Assembly: GCF_042186555.1 (NCBI RefSeq)
Contig: NC_133330.1
Location: forward strand, 167,053,099-167,117,098
Direction: 5' to 3'
DNA: 64,000 bases
Source: Aquarana catesbeiana
Lineage: Eukaryota > Chordata > Amphibia > Anura > Ranidae
The stretch's first letter is position 1. Every line of letters starts with the position of its first letter. Under the pieces are notes generated by a model, which was not told the DNA's origin, searched no databases, and saw only the letters and a program-made list of their open reading frames with translations. The position numbers and the translations under genes were made by a program. Below, in pieces: positions 43,617-54,793 of the stretch.

Positions 43617-43849
43617 GCTGCAATACTGAAGAGACACTTTATATATTTATATATTTATAATTGTGTATTTATATATTTATCTAATTTAATTGATTCATTA
43701 TTGCCTATATACATGTTCTACTATTTAAGCAGCTGCTACTAGTCATATAATTATTTATGTGCCGCACATACACCGTTAGAATATTGTACTAAGCGCAGAG
43801 CATTGTTGTTTTTTTGGGACAGGCATATACAACATACATTCATTCAAGG
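43617..43849 (+). repeat. PLE1 pseudo-LTR, 3' copy
   Basis: Direct repeat of 38566-38798, ending at the target duplication. Its last 136 bp are absent from the inverted arm. Confidence 0.9.
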
Positions 43850-44036
43850 TATCAGGATTGTATGGACCCAAGGTGTAGCCCCGATCTCTGTGGGATACAA
43901 GCTTGGGCCAAAAAGCAGCCAAGTTGCTGAACTCGCTGCAATCCTAAAAGCTGTTGAGATGGCCATCAAGTACCACCTTAAAGAACTCGCCATCATCACC
44001 GATTCCAATTATGTTCCAGTTATGATTTTTTGTTGA
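43850..44036 (+). pseudogene. Retroelement RNase H, second part
   Basis: Resumes right after the PLE1 duplication. GPKSSQVAELAAILKAVEMA has the Glu helix, and ELAIITDSNYV holds the next catalytic Asp. Order and spacing fit retroviral RNase H. It stops before the last motif. Confidence 0.75.
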
Positions 44037-44064
44037 GTACCTTCCCCGGTGGAAAAGGAACAAC

Positions 44065-44500
44065 ATGGTCAAAAGTAACCATAAACCTGTCAAACATGGT
44101 AAGTTATTTTGTCAAATAGACCAGCTGATCAGGGACAATGAAATCACTAGATGTGCCGCTCTATTAATCAATCACATCTTTTCACGTTTCGGTCTTCCCC
44201 AAAGAATAGAATCTGAAAGGGGTTCACATTTCACTAGTGAAGTGATGACCAAATTGTGGAAAATACTGGGTGTAAAAAGGAAATTTCATATTGCATATCA
44301 GCCCGCCTCTAGTGGTGGAGTAGAACGGTACAATCAGACCATTGTTAACATCCTCAAGAAGTTTGTCAAGGAAGCAGGCAAGGACTGGGATATGTTGCAG
44401 TAAAAGTGTAGCTGCACTGATCCTAAAATGCTCATATATCTTTACCACAAAAACGTGAACAAAATTATATCTGTGATTCATAAACAAAATAAATTCAGTC
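44065..44500 (+). pseudogene. Retroelement integrase fragment
   Basis: Frame 44065-44403 reads [20 protein letters not shown] (second acidic motif region), then [15 protein letters not shown] with the catalytic-type Glu. The zinc-binding end and first Asp motif are deleted between RNase H and here. No env or 3' LTR was recognised downstream. Confidence 0.75.
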
Positions 44501-44973
44501 ATCAAAACTGCCGCGGCTCTATACACAGATCGGGGTCGCGCTGTGACTTAGCAACATGGCGTGGCAGCGATTGCCGCGCTGTGCGCCCCCTGTGGGTGCG
44601 AGAGAGTGGTCGTTCTGGAGGGCCGTCATATGACGTCCACCCAGAATATGAGCCACACCGCCCAGCCGCCATTTGACAGCGGGCGGGAAGAGGTTCAAGA
44701 AAATATTCCCCATATTTATTATCATTACATTTTTATACCACACATTCACTACAAGTTTTTTTTTTTTTTTTTCCTTTAATATAGTAAAAAAAATAGACAA
44801 CATTTTTTGGAAAAACCTTTCCCTTGGTGTCTGTTATAAAACTTTGCAAAAAAATAATCTTCATAAATTTAGGTAAAAATGTATTTTGCTATATTTCTTT
44901 GGCTAAAAAAAAGGTGTATATCATTTAGATTGTGTAAAAATTGTAGAGTCAGCAAACGGGTATACAGTATGTA
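44501..44973. other. No gene; frog-type repeat fragment
   Basis: 44515-44700 is GC-rich (CATATGACGTCCACCCAGAA; CGGGCGGGAAGAGGTT) and shares words with 63060-63145. T run 44757-44772. Confidence 0.5.
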
Positions 44974-45328
44974 CAGTGGGAAAATAATTATTTGATCTCC
45001 TGCAGATTTTTTAAGTTTGCCCATTTACAGAGAAAGGAAGGGGTCTATAATTTGTATCATAGGTGTATTTTAAATGACAGAGACAGAATATCAACCGAAA
45101 ATACAGAAAAAAAAAACCACATAATATCTTATACATGGAGTTGCAGTTCAGTGAGTAAAATAAGTATTTGGTCCCCAAGCAAAACATGACTTCGTACTTG
45201 CTGGAGAAACCCTTGTTGGCAAGCACAGAGGTAAGACGTTTTCTTTCATAGTTGGTTACCAGGTTTGCACACATCTCAGGAGGGATTTTGGTTCATTCTT
45301 TTTTTACAGATCTTCTCTAAATCCTTAA

Positions 45329-45759
45329 AGCGGAGCTCCACCCAGAAGGGGAAGTTCTGCTTTAAGGACTCGTTCCCCGCTGCTCTTGCATAATTGGCAC
45401 TTTTGAGGAGCATGGGGGGGGCAGATACCCAATTTTGACAGGTACCTGCTTCTGCTTCCCACTTCCAGAAGTTCTACTCCATCCAGTACAGTCTTCTGGG
45501 ACACTGACAGGTCACAGAAGACTGCATCCACCAATCATGATGCGCAGTGGGCACCTGGCTGTGAAGCTGCAAGCTGTCTCACAGCCGGGTGCCAATAGTG
45601 AAGATGATGGCGCCGGAGACCAAAGACGGCAGGTGAGACCGACTGGGGTGAACACACTGCCGGATCTTGGGACAGGTGGGTGGCTGTTTTTTAAAAGTCA
45701 GCAGCTACAGTTTTTTTTAGCTGCTGACTTATTTTTTTTCAGGTGGCTGGAACTCCTCT
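45329..45759. repeat. TTAA-flanked MITE, family G
   Basis: TTAA at 45325-45328 and 45760-45763. Imperfect ends AGCGGAGCTCCACCC versus the inverse AGAGGAGTTCCAGCC. Inserted inside the transposase region of the surrounding Tc1 element. Confidence 0.85.
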
Positions 45760-45763
45760 TTAA

Positions 45764-46620
45764 GGTTTCTTGGCTGTCGCTTGGCAACTTGAAAGTTTCA
45801 GCTCCCTCCATAAATTTTCTATAGGATTAAGGTCTGGAGACTGGCTAGACCACTCCATGACCTTAATGTGCTTCTTCTTGAGACACTCCTTTGTTGCCTT
45901 GGCAATATGTTTTGGGTCATTGTCACGCTGGAAGACCCATCTTCAGTGTTCCGGCTGAGGGAAGAAGGTTCTCATCCATGATTTTACAATACATGGTCCT
46001 GTCCATTGGCCCCTCAATGCGGCAAAGTCGGCCTGTACCTTTAGCAGAGAAATGGCCCCAAAGCATAATGTTTCCACCTCTGTGCTTGACTGTAGGGATG
46101 GTGTTCTTAAGGTCATAGTCAGCATTTTTCTTCCTCCAAACACGGTGAATCGAGTTAATGCCAAAGAGTTTAATTTTGGTCTCATCTGACCACACCACTT
46201 TCTCCCAATCCTTCTCTGAGACATTTAGATGTTCATTGGCAAACTTCAGACAGGCCTGTACATGTGCCTTCTTGAGGAGGGGGACCTTGCGGGCACTGCA
46301 GGATTTCAGTACACGGTGGCGTATTGTGTTACCAGTGGTTTGTTTGGTGACTGTGGTTCCAACTGCCTTGAGATCATTCACACTCTTCTCATGATCATCC
46401 TTACCCCATGAGGCAAAATCTTGCATGGAGCTCCAGACTTAGGGCGATTGATGGTTATTTTGTATTTCTTCCATTTACGAATAATCGCTCCAACGGTTGT
46501 CTCCTTCTCGCCATGCTTCTTGATGATGGTCTTGTAGCCCATTCCAACCTTGTGCAGGTCTACAATGTTGTCCTAGACATCCTTTGACAGCTCTTTGGTC
46601 TTGCCCCTGATAGTGAGGTT
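45764..46620 (-). pseudogene. Tc1 transposase, several frameshifts
   Basis: Read on the minus strand: an N-terminal helix-turn-helix region at about 46600-46440 (GKTKELSK.., [20 protein letters not shown]). The longest frame, 46426-45923, has [11 protein letters not shown] and [20 protein letters not shown]. Then [12 protein letters not shown] and [15 protein letters not shown] appear in another frame at 45920-45790. All catalytic blocks exist but in at least three frames, and the C-terminus is displaced by the nested MITE. Confidence 0.88.
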
Positions 46621-46981
46621 TGAATGGAAGAAAGAGAGATTCTGTGGACAGGTGTCTTTTATACACATAATGAGTTAGGAGCACCTTATTAAAATTGACA
46701 GGACTAATCTGTGTACCACATGAGCACATACGGTAGCCAGACTGTGGGAGCCAGAATTATTGTTAGTTGGTGGGGGATCAAATACTTATTTTACTCACTG
46801 AACTGCAACTCCATTTATAACATTTGTATCATGTTTTGTCTTGATTTTTGGTTGATATTCTGTTGCCAATATTTAAAATACACCTATGATGAAAAAAAAA
46901 AATTATATACCCTTCATTTCTTTCTAAGTGGGGAAACTTACAAAATCTGCAGGGGATCAAATAATTATTTTCACCACTGTA

Positions 46982-48045
46982 TTTTCCAATTTTTATAAAC
47001 TCTGGTCTGACTGTTCTCATTTATTAAGACCCTAAAATGGCAAGACAGTAAAAACACTTCTAAAATGACCTTTTCTAGACACGCCAAGGTATTTAGTAAA
47101 AAGCATGGTGTCATTTTTTTTTTTACCACAATTCTTTTGCAAAATGAAGAAACTGACTGCACTGGTGGGATGGCAATGATAATAAATATGGGGAATATTT
47201 AAGTAAATAAAAAGGAGGGTTTTGGCGAATGGTAAATTATTAATAAAAGGTTGGTGTCTGAATGATAAATATAGTTGATACAGTGCCTCCAGCCGATTAT
47301 GGCAAATAACAATATGTATTTTGTTCAGACACTCAATAGAATACCACAACAAATTCCTGAGTGGCAATGTGAACACTGTTTCTGACTGTGCTGGTTTGGT
47401 GACATTGGCATGACTAGCGATCATGAACGCTGTTGCTGGCTGCACTGACTCTGATGGCACTGTACGAATATGGCAGCAATCAGGGACACGGTTGTTGGCT
47501 GCACTCTGACAACATTGGTCTTGATGTGGCAGCGATCAGGAACACTGTTGCTGGCTTACTCTGCTCTGGTGACGCTGAAACAGGTATGGCTAGCAATCAG
47601 GAACACTGATGTCAATACTCTTTCAATGACAGCCTTATAGGAAATGAGGGGGTCCTGCTCTAAAAAAAACCCACCCTCCACAACTTCTCAGGAAATACAT
47701 TTGTGGTCCCCAAGAAACTGAACCCATTTACCTTCTGTACCATCCCACTAATCACAACTGGCTTATAACTAGTTTCCTTACTTCTCCTAAAATCTATTAT
47801 TAATTCCTTCATCTTCTTCATGCTAAATAAATGTTTCCTCTATTTCCTGCTGATATGCAGCCTCGACCATCCCTTATTCTCCCCACAACTGTAATGTCCT
47901 CAGCAAAGTTTAGTACAGAGTCTACCTCAAGAGATAGCCATGACTATAGAAGGTGAAAAGGAAAGGGCTTAACACGCATCTCTGTGGCACCCTTGTACTA
48001 AGGGATAGTGTAGAAGAGTAGTATTTACCAATTGTTATCATCTTA
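46982..48045. other. No gene; diverged tandem repeats
   Basis: 47370-47620 holds three or four copies of a 60-75 bp phrase around GCGATCATGAACGCTGTTGC. 47640-48000 is unassigned. Confidence 0.45.
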
Positions 48046-48302
48046 GGGATGGATTGACTAAAGGCAAATAGAATGTGCACTTTGAAAGTGCAGTTGCAGT
48101 CATTTTTCCCTAGAGCTTAGTATATGTGGTAAAGCTTCACTTTGTAAAAAAATACATATTTAGGTGCCAGGGGAAAAAAAGCATTTTTGGTTGCACATGA
48201 TTGGATAATGGGAACCAGCAGAGCTTTACCACATTCACTAAACACTGGGGAAAAAAATTAATGCAAAGTGCACAGTCTTTGCCTTTAGTAAAGCCACCCC
48301 TT
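48046..48302. repeat. MITE-like inverted repeat
   Basis: GATTGACTAAAGGCAAATAG...GTGCACTTTG pairs with GCAAAGTGCAC...CTTTGCCTTTAGTAAAGCC. A related family lies at 49402. Confidence 0.65.
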
Positions 48303-49401
48303 AGTCTTACTCGGTTTTTGGCTTGCCCTTCTTTACAGCTGAACTTCAGGAATTCAGCCACTTTTTAAAATGTGCTGGCTTACACCTCCAATGAGGTGCA
48401 TGGCACGTGGATTTACAGTATCCCTTTTATTTACAACTGATATATTGAGCACTTGGGAGTATAGAGACTATAGCTGTACTCCCAGCGCTCCGACAGGAAA
48501 GATGGGTTCACATAATACAAAGCACTCTGTAATTTGACAGATGGAAGGAAGAAGCAGCTGCAGATGGTACAATTCCAGAAATATAGCGATACCTATGCTC
48601 CCAGTGCTCAGTAAAATTGTTAAAGAGCCAAGTCCATGAGATGGCATGTACCTCATTGTACTTTGCCCCTTAGTAATACTGCACATTTTACAAAGTGGTG
48701 GAGTTCAAATTGAAAATTTCCCCGGCCTGCCAAATCTTTCTCTGTACAATCGCTTTTATAGCCCATTTTGTATGGTAAACAGCCTAATCATGAAAAAAAA
48801 TTTCACCCCTTCCAACCATTTTTTCCAACAATTTCCTATTGAAGAGGTATTCCTAAAAAGGTGGAGTGTCCCTTTAGTGAACTCAGCCATCTCTGTTATA
48901 GCAAGAATTTAACCTTCCCCGTGGACAACCTAGTCTTTAAAGACCCTGTGGATAAATGGATGTAAAATCTTTCTAAGGGCTTGTTTTCAATTGTAGGCTT
49001 CACCCTTCAACCTGCCATTGTGGCCATATTCGTCTGCCAGACCTTGACTGTTTGGTCCAAGGACACGTCTTGGTTCTATCCTGATGGCTCCTCCTGTCCT
49101 CCAAAACCTGGACGTCTTGACTTTGTCCCTGTTCTACTGCGTTGATGGGTTAGGGGATATTGTTATTCAAAATCTAGAAAGGGCCTTGAAACAGAGGGAA
49201 TCTCTGGCTCAAATGTTAGTCTGCGGCGCTTCAGTGCCAAAAGTGCCTCTTGTGTATGCCCTTTGATAAGGAATGCCTCTGACGAATACCTTGATAATTT
49301 TATCAAGGATTTTGCTGGGAAAAATATATACCTTTGCCCCAGAAAAAGACAGTGAAACCTCCATCTGGGAAACCCCTTAACTTTCCTGTGTTGTAACATT
49401 C
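48303..49401. other. No gene recognised
   Basis: Unassigned sequence with short frames. One open stretch (about 48996-49145) follows an acceptor-like TTCAATTGTAG but matches nothing I know. Confidence 0.4.
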
Positions 49402-49616
49402 TGGAGTTGATTTACTAAAAGCAAATCCACTCTGCACTTGAAAGTGCAGTCGCTGTAGATCTGAGGGGAAAATCTGAAATGAGGGGAATCTCTGCTGATT
49501 TTATCATCCAGTCACATGCAAGCAAAAATGCTGTTTTTTATTTTCCTTGCATGTCCCCCTCAGATCTACAGCAAGTGCACTTGAAAGTGCACCGTCGATT
49601 AGTAAATAACCCCCTG
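49402..49616. repeat. MITE-like inverted repeat
   Basis: GATTTACTAAAAGCAAATCC..CACTTGAAAGTGCA at the left and TGCACTTGAAAGTGCACC..TTAGTAAATAACCCCC at the right. The middle GTAGATCTGAGGGG is inverted at CCCCTCAGATCTAC. Confidence 0.75.
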
Positions 49617-49704
49617 AAGTGTGTTACAATGTCATTATTTCCTGAAGTTGAGCTGCAGGCAGCTTCTTAACCCCTTAGAGCCAGCACCTGCCGACCCTTT
49701 AAGG

Positions 49705-49861
49705 CAGGGGTCTCAAACTGGTGGCCCTCCAGCTGTTGCGAAACTACAAGTCCCATGAGGCATTGCAAGGCTGACAGTTACAAGCATGACTCCCTCAGGC
49801 AGAGGCATGATGGGACTTGTAGTTCTGCAACAGCTGGAGGGCCACAAGTTTGAGACCCCTG
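49705..49861. repeat. hAT-type MITE, 157 bp
   Basis: TIR CAGGGGTCTCAAACTGGTGG, nearly perfect along about 50 bp. 8-bp duplication CTTTAAGG at 49697-49704 and 49862-49869. Confidence 0.93.
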
Positions 49862-49869
49862 CTTTAAGG

Positions 49870-50169
49870 GGTTTAGAATGCCAGGGGTGCAGTCATGTTA
49901 CCGCTGTGATTTGCGGTCACATGATCTAAAAGTTCTCGATCGCAAGCAGCGAACGGGAGCTCTCTGTTAGCCGCAGGGAACAGTGCTGGGAGAGCGCAAG
50001 GTGCGCACTGTCTGCACAGCGCTACTGAACGCAAATATGCGGTTGCTCGGCCTCAAGAGGTTATTCATATAACTAGACCAAGTATCAAAGAATTTTCTTA
50101 TGGATATTTCCTTATTTCTCCAAGTATCCATTTTATCCATCATGCATAAACTAAATATAGTAGCTTTAA
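49870..50169. other. No gene
   Basis: GC-rich then AT-rich unassigned sequence. Confidence 0.4.
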
Positions 50170-50601
50170 AGTGGTTGTAAACTCTTTTGTGCGACTTCTA
50201 CCTATAGGTAAGCCTAGAATAAGGCTTACCTATAGGCAGTGGAAATATTTCCTAAATGTGCGATATTTCACTTGTAGTGCGCCGATGTCGTCATCGGCAC
50301 ATAAGCTGTGGAGAAACGGACCTCTGTGCCGTTTCTTCCCCTACGCGTGCCGTGACTAATGGCTCCCGCGTGCATGCGCGGGAGTGACGTCATGTGGCTC
50401 CAGCCAGTCACAGAGCTGGAGTCTGCGGCCCCGGAAGGAAGAGGGGCGAAGATGGATGCGGCCTGCACAAGAGACAGCGCTGGCTTTGTTTGCAGGTAAG
50501 TGTCACATAATGGGCTAGTATGCAATGCATACTAGCCCAATATGCTTTTAATTTGCAGGGCGCAAAAGAGGAAGTAAAACCCATCAGGGTTTACTTCCTC
50601 T
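50170..50601. repeat. TTAA-flanked MITE, family A copy 2
   Basis: TTAA at 50166-50169 and 50602-50605. Same ends and internal GGCTAGTATGC..GCATACTAGCC palindrome as 9675-9958, with a longer GC-rich middle. Confidence 0.85.
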
Positions 50602-50615
50602 TTAAGATCCTTTAA

Positions 50616-51045
50616 CCACTTGACCTCTGGAAGGTTTTATCCCCTTAGTGACCACGGCATTTTTTTGCTATTCAGCACTGCGCTACAGAGACAGAGACAG
50701 AGACAGAGACAGAGACAGACACAATTTAAAAAAAATATATTTTTTTAATACATTTTAGCTAAAATGTAGTCTGCCACATATCTTTGGTAAAAAATTTAAA
50801 AAAAATCCCAATAAGTGTACATTAATTGGTTTGTGTGAAAGTTACAAACTATAGTATATATACTGGAATTTGTATTTATTTTTTTAATAATAGTAATGGC
50901 GGCGATCAGCAAATTATAGTGGGACTGCGATAGTGCGGCAGACAATCTGACACTGAGGGGAACTGACTAACTGCCACTGACATTACTACAGTGATCAGTG
51001 CTAATAATATGCACTGTCACTGTACTGACACTGGGCAGGAAGAGG
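50616..51045. repeat. TTAA-flanked repeat with GACAGA microsatellite
   Basis: TTAA at 50612-50615 and 51046-51049. CCACTTG-type left end. (GACAGA)n at about 50689-50720. Confidence 0.7.
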
Positions 51046-51065
51046 TTAACATCTAGGGCGATCTG

Positions 51066-51297
51066 CTGTCTTGGATGGGAAGGATAAACATGTTAAAAAT
51101 GGTAATACTCCCGAAAACTGTATATAAAATTTCCATATGATACCAATAGCACTCCCTCAGATCTTCTCTAGAATATAAAAAAAAAAAAAGATAGTAAAAT
51201 ATATTTGGTAAGACAAGAAGCCAAGGATACAGTATGCGGTATTAACTCGGGATAAAATGCACGGGGTAGCAGCACCAGATATAAAAAGATATTTTTT
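51066..51297 (+). pseudogene. L1 ORF2 fragment, + strand
   Basis: Broken frames read LGWEGINMLKMVILPKTVYK-like sequence and then AAPDIKRYF, the region just after the L1 reverse transcriptase. The same region is on the minus strand at about 63200-63260. It ends abruptly at 51297, where a minus-strand L1 piece begins. Confidence 0.6.
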
Positions 51298-52250
51298 TAT
51301 AATTTAAATTTTTTATTATTGAATATTCATCATACAAAATACACATCTTCAATTACATCTTAAAACTTAAAACCTTCTATCTACTCTCTTACTTCTAAAC
51401 CCCAACCACCCCTCTCCCCCTTCCCTCCCCCCTACCTGATCTGTTGTCCTTATTCTCGTTCAATCCAATTCAAGCATGCCCTGCGCATATTTCTCTGAAG
51501 TTTTGATGTTTCTGATTTCCCCCAGATTGCTCTATAACTTTCTGCACGGCCCTATTCTCCGCTGCAAAGGTACTCCATATTACTAATGTGGTCTACCATT
51601 TGTAGCCACTCTTTTACACTTGGTTCTTTTATGGCCAACCATTTTTTTGGTATGAGTCCTTTCGCTGCAATGAGCAGGTACGGAACCAAAGTTTTCTTGT
51701 ATTGTTTTTTTGTTTTATTTGTCCCATGTAACAGACAATTCTAGGGGTTTTGTGAAATCCTCTCTCCAGTTATCTCCTTAATATTTTTTTCCAGTAGTCT
51801 TTTATCTCTGGACACTCCCACCATATATGAGTTGTTGTTCCTATTTGTTTACAGTTCCTCCAACACTGGGAGGACCTGTCTGGCTGGAATTTGTTAATTA
51901 TTTCTGGTGTCAAATGCCATTGCACCATACATTTATAATTTGCCTCTATCGTAGTTATATCAGATGCGTAATTATACACCGCTCCGCTCATTTGTGTTTC
52001 ATCTAATTTTATGCCCAGATCTTGCTCCCATTTTTCTATGTTCTCAGTTTCGGTGGAATCCATATAATTTTTTGAAGTTGTATCGTGTTTAGTGTGTCTT
52101 CCATCTCTTTCTAGTGTCTGTTTGCCCATTCTACTAGTCTTGCCAATATAGTCGCCTTATAGTATCTTTTTACATCCAGAAGTGCCAGCCCTCCTTTTTC
52201 TTTTTTCCTAGTTAGGAGAGTTATTCACCCTGGCTTTTTTATTTTGTCAT
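51298..52250 (-). pseudogene. L1 ORF2 C-terminus and 3' region
   Basis: Minus frame 52129-51770 ends with CWRNCKQIGTTTHIWWECPE, the Cys/His cluster of the L1 ORF2 C-terminal domain. About 51300-51500 is the pyrimidine-rich (minus: purine-rich) 3' UTR ending in an A-rich tail on the minus strand. 5'-truncated near 52250. Confidence 0.7.
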
Positions 52251-52284
52251 ATGAATTTCAGAATTATTGTTTTTATTACTTTAA

Positions 52285-54104
52285 CCACTTGACCACTGGG
52301 CACTTAAACCCCCTTCCTAACCAGACCAATTTTCAGCTTTCGGGGCTCTCACACTTTGAATGACAATTAGTCATACAATACTGTACCCATATAAAATTTT
52401 TGTCCTTTTTTTCACACAAATAGAGCTTTCTTTTGGTGGTATTTAATCACCGTTGGGTTTTTTATTTTTTGCGCTATAAAAGAAAAAAGACTGAAAATTT
52501 GGTAAAAAAATGAATTTTTTTTTGTTTCTGTTATAAAATTTAGCAAATTAGTAATTTTTCTTCGTAAATTTTGGCCAAAATTTATACTGCTACATATCTT
52601 TGGTAAAAATAAGTACAACTTGGTGTATATTATTTGGTCTTTGTGAGTGTTAGAGAGTCCAAATGCTATGGTGCCAATATCTGAAAATTGATCACACCTG
52701 AATTACTGACGGCCTATCTAATTTCTTGAGGCCCTAACATGCCAGAAAAGTACAAATACCCCCTAAATGACCCCTATTTGGAAAGAAGACATTCCAAGGT
52801 ATTTAGAAAGATGCATGGTGAGTTTTTTGAAATTGTCATCTTTTCCCACAATTCTTTGCAAAATCAAGATTTTTTTTTTTCTTTTTTTTTTTCACAAAAT
52901 TGTCATATTAGAAGGTTATTTCTCACACACAGCATATGCATACCACAAATTACACCCCAAAACACATTCTGCTATTACTCCCGAGTATGGTGATACCACA
53001 TGTGTGAGACTTTTACACAGCGTGGCCACATACAGAGGCCCAACATGTACGGAACACCATCAGGCGTTCTGGAGCACCCAGGCCAATTCTTATATTTCTC
53101 TCCTACATGTAAAAATAATAATTTATTTGCTAGAAAATTACATAGAACCCCAAAACATTATATATATATTTTTTTTAGCAACGACCCTAGAGAATACAAT
53201 GGCGGTTGTTGCAACTTTTTATCTCGCACGGTATTTGCGCAGCAATTTTTCGAACGCGTTTTTTTTAAAACAGTTTTGTGCTTTAAAAAAAAATAAAACA
53301 GTAAAGTTAGCCCAATGTTTTTGCATAATGTGAAAGATGAAGTTACGCCGAGTAAATAGATACCTAACATGTCACCCTTCAAAATTGCACACGCTCGTGG
53401 AATGGTGCCAAACGTCGCTACTTAAAAATCTCCATAGGTGATGCTTTAAAATTTTTTACTGGTTACATGTTTTGAGTTACAGAGGAGGTCTAGGGCCAAA
53501 ATCATTGCTCTCGCTCCAACGTTCGCAGTGATACCTCACATGTGTGGTTTGAACACCGTTTTCATATGTGGGCGGGACTTACGTATGTGTTCGCTTCTGC
53601 ATGTGAGCACACGGACATGGGCGCTTTAAACTTTTTTTTTTTTTTTTTTATTGTTTATTTTACTTTATTTATTTTAGTTTGACACTTTTTCCCCCCCAAA
53701 AAAATTTTTGATCACTTTTATTTCTATTACAAGGAATGTAAACATCCTTGTAATAGGAATATGGCATGACAGGTCCTCTTTACAGTGACATATGGGGTCA
53801 ATAAGACCTCACATCTCACCTCTAGGCTGGGAAGCCTGAAATAAAAAAAAAACAAAAACGATCTTGGCTTCGATTGTAGCGGTGAGTCGGTAGAAGCACC
53901 GGAGGGTGGCGGGAAGGGGGGGGCGTCCCCTCTCGCCTCCCGTAAGAACGATCAAGCAGTGGAACAGCTGCTATGATCATTCCTATGGTGTAGGAAATCG
54001 CCGGCTGAAAAAGCTGATATCTGAATGATGCCTGTAGCTGCACCCATCATTCAGATATCCCCGCTCAAAGTCAAGGACGTCATATGACTGTGGGCGGGAA
54101 CTGG
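52285..54104 (+). repeat. TTAA-flanked interspersed repeat, family H copy 2
   Basis: TTAA at 52281-52284 and 54105-54108. Begins CCACTTGACCACTGGGCACT. Contains CTCACATGTGTGG and GTGGGCGGGACTTACG, matching 28104-28915 in opposite orientation. The frame 52767-53333 has no domain. Confidence 0.75.
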
Positions 54105-54108
54105 TTAA

Positions 54109-54206
54109 AAATTGCGGGGTATTGCAGAGTATTGCGGAGTAGTGCAGGGTATATTGCAGAGTATTGCTGGGCATATTGCAGAGTATTGCGGGGTATAATG
54201 CAGAGT
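54109..54206. repeat. 22-bp minisatellite, left part
   Basis: Degenerate units of GTATTGCGGGGTATAATGCAG type. Broken by PLE2 at 54206/54207; the array continues at 62101. Confidence 0.85.
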
Positions 54207-54741
54207 CTGCGCAAAAACTATTCACTGGTAAAAAGTGAACAATAAATATTGTAAATAAGTGCATCTATAAGTGATATGCTCTATAAAAAACAAACAAACA
54301 TCTAAAGTGACTTCAGTGCTAATATATACAGTGAAGTGACTAATGCATCAATATAAAGTGACTGAACAAAGTGCACGTGCGTTGATAGGAGATCTGGTGA
54401 CTTTCGTGGTGTTTAGTCCCCACTCGGGGCTCCCAGAACTCTCACCTTGATGACACAATAAAAGTGCCTATTAGAATCCCTTGGATGTAGAACTCCTTCC
54501 ACTTGGATCAGTGCTGGCGTTCTGGAGTGCTTGTAGATAAGCCATCAGCGATGTTCCCTCCAGTAAATAGGTTCCACATAGGGAGTAATTAAAAAAGGGG
54601 GACTCCAATAGTGTAATAAAGTATGACCAAAAGTTTTATTAAAACGTATAAATTGCTTACATTAAAAACAGCGCTGGGCAGCAGTGAAAAACAGCGGTTT
54701 CAATCCCCGCTACGTCACTTCCGGTCCGCGTGTGTTGTGTT

Positions 54742-54793
54742 TCCGGTCACGTCCTACGCGTTACGTCATGTGACTTCCTCAGGGCACCGGATT
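54742..54793 (-). ncRNA. Hammerhead-ribozyme-like motif, PLE2 left arm
   Basis: Inverted copy of 61373-61424; see that entry. Confidence 0.5.

Larger units (their letters stand above)
36352..43849 (+). mobile_element. Penelope-like element PLE1, complete, 7.5 kb
   Basis: Bracketed by AAGGTATCAGGATT at 36338-36351 and 43846-43859 (a target duplication of 10-14 bp, because AAGG may belong to the element). In order: inverted 3' segment 36352-38565; 233-bp pseudo-LTR 38566-38798; ORF1; overlapping ORF2; 3' non-coding region; pseudo-LTR 43617-43849. An inverted partial copy plus direct pseudo-LTRs is the recognised PLE layout. Both coding frames are open and the inverted segment matches its partner without indels by coordinate symmetry, so the insertion is young. 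Confidence 0.92.
44974..46979 (-). mobile_element. Tc1/mariner element with nested MITE
   Basis: Ends CAGTGGGAAAATAATTATTT and the inverse of CAGTGGTGAAAATAATTATT, with TA at 44972-44973 and 46980-46981. Inner direct copies AAGTATTTGGTCCCC (45160-45174) and GGGGGATCAAATACTT (46772-46787) give an IR/DR layout. 2,006 bp in all, of which 431 is the nested TTAA MITE. Confidence 0.92.

Noticed and set aside
38566..43849. PLE1 as an LTR retrotransposon because of its direct repeats
   Set aside because: The RT motifs (FIDD, RPADKGGG) and GIY-YIG nuclease are Penelope-type; no integrase, protease or RNase H belongs to it, so the repeats are pseudo-LTRs.
48996..49145. Possible coding exon after an acceptor-like TTCAATTGTAG
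   Set aside because: About 48 open codons with no match I know and no good donor; too weak to call.
52767..53333. 188-codon + frame
   Set aside because: Lies within the TTAA-flanked family H repeat, with low-complexity Phe runs from T tracts.
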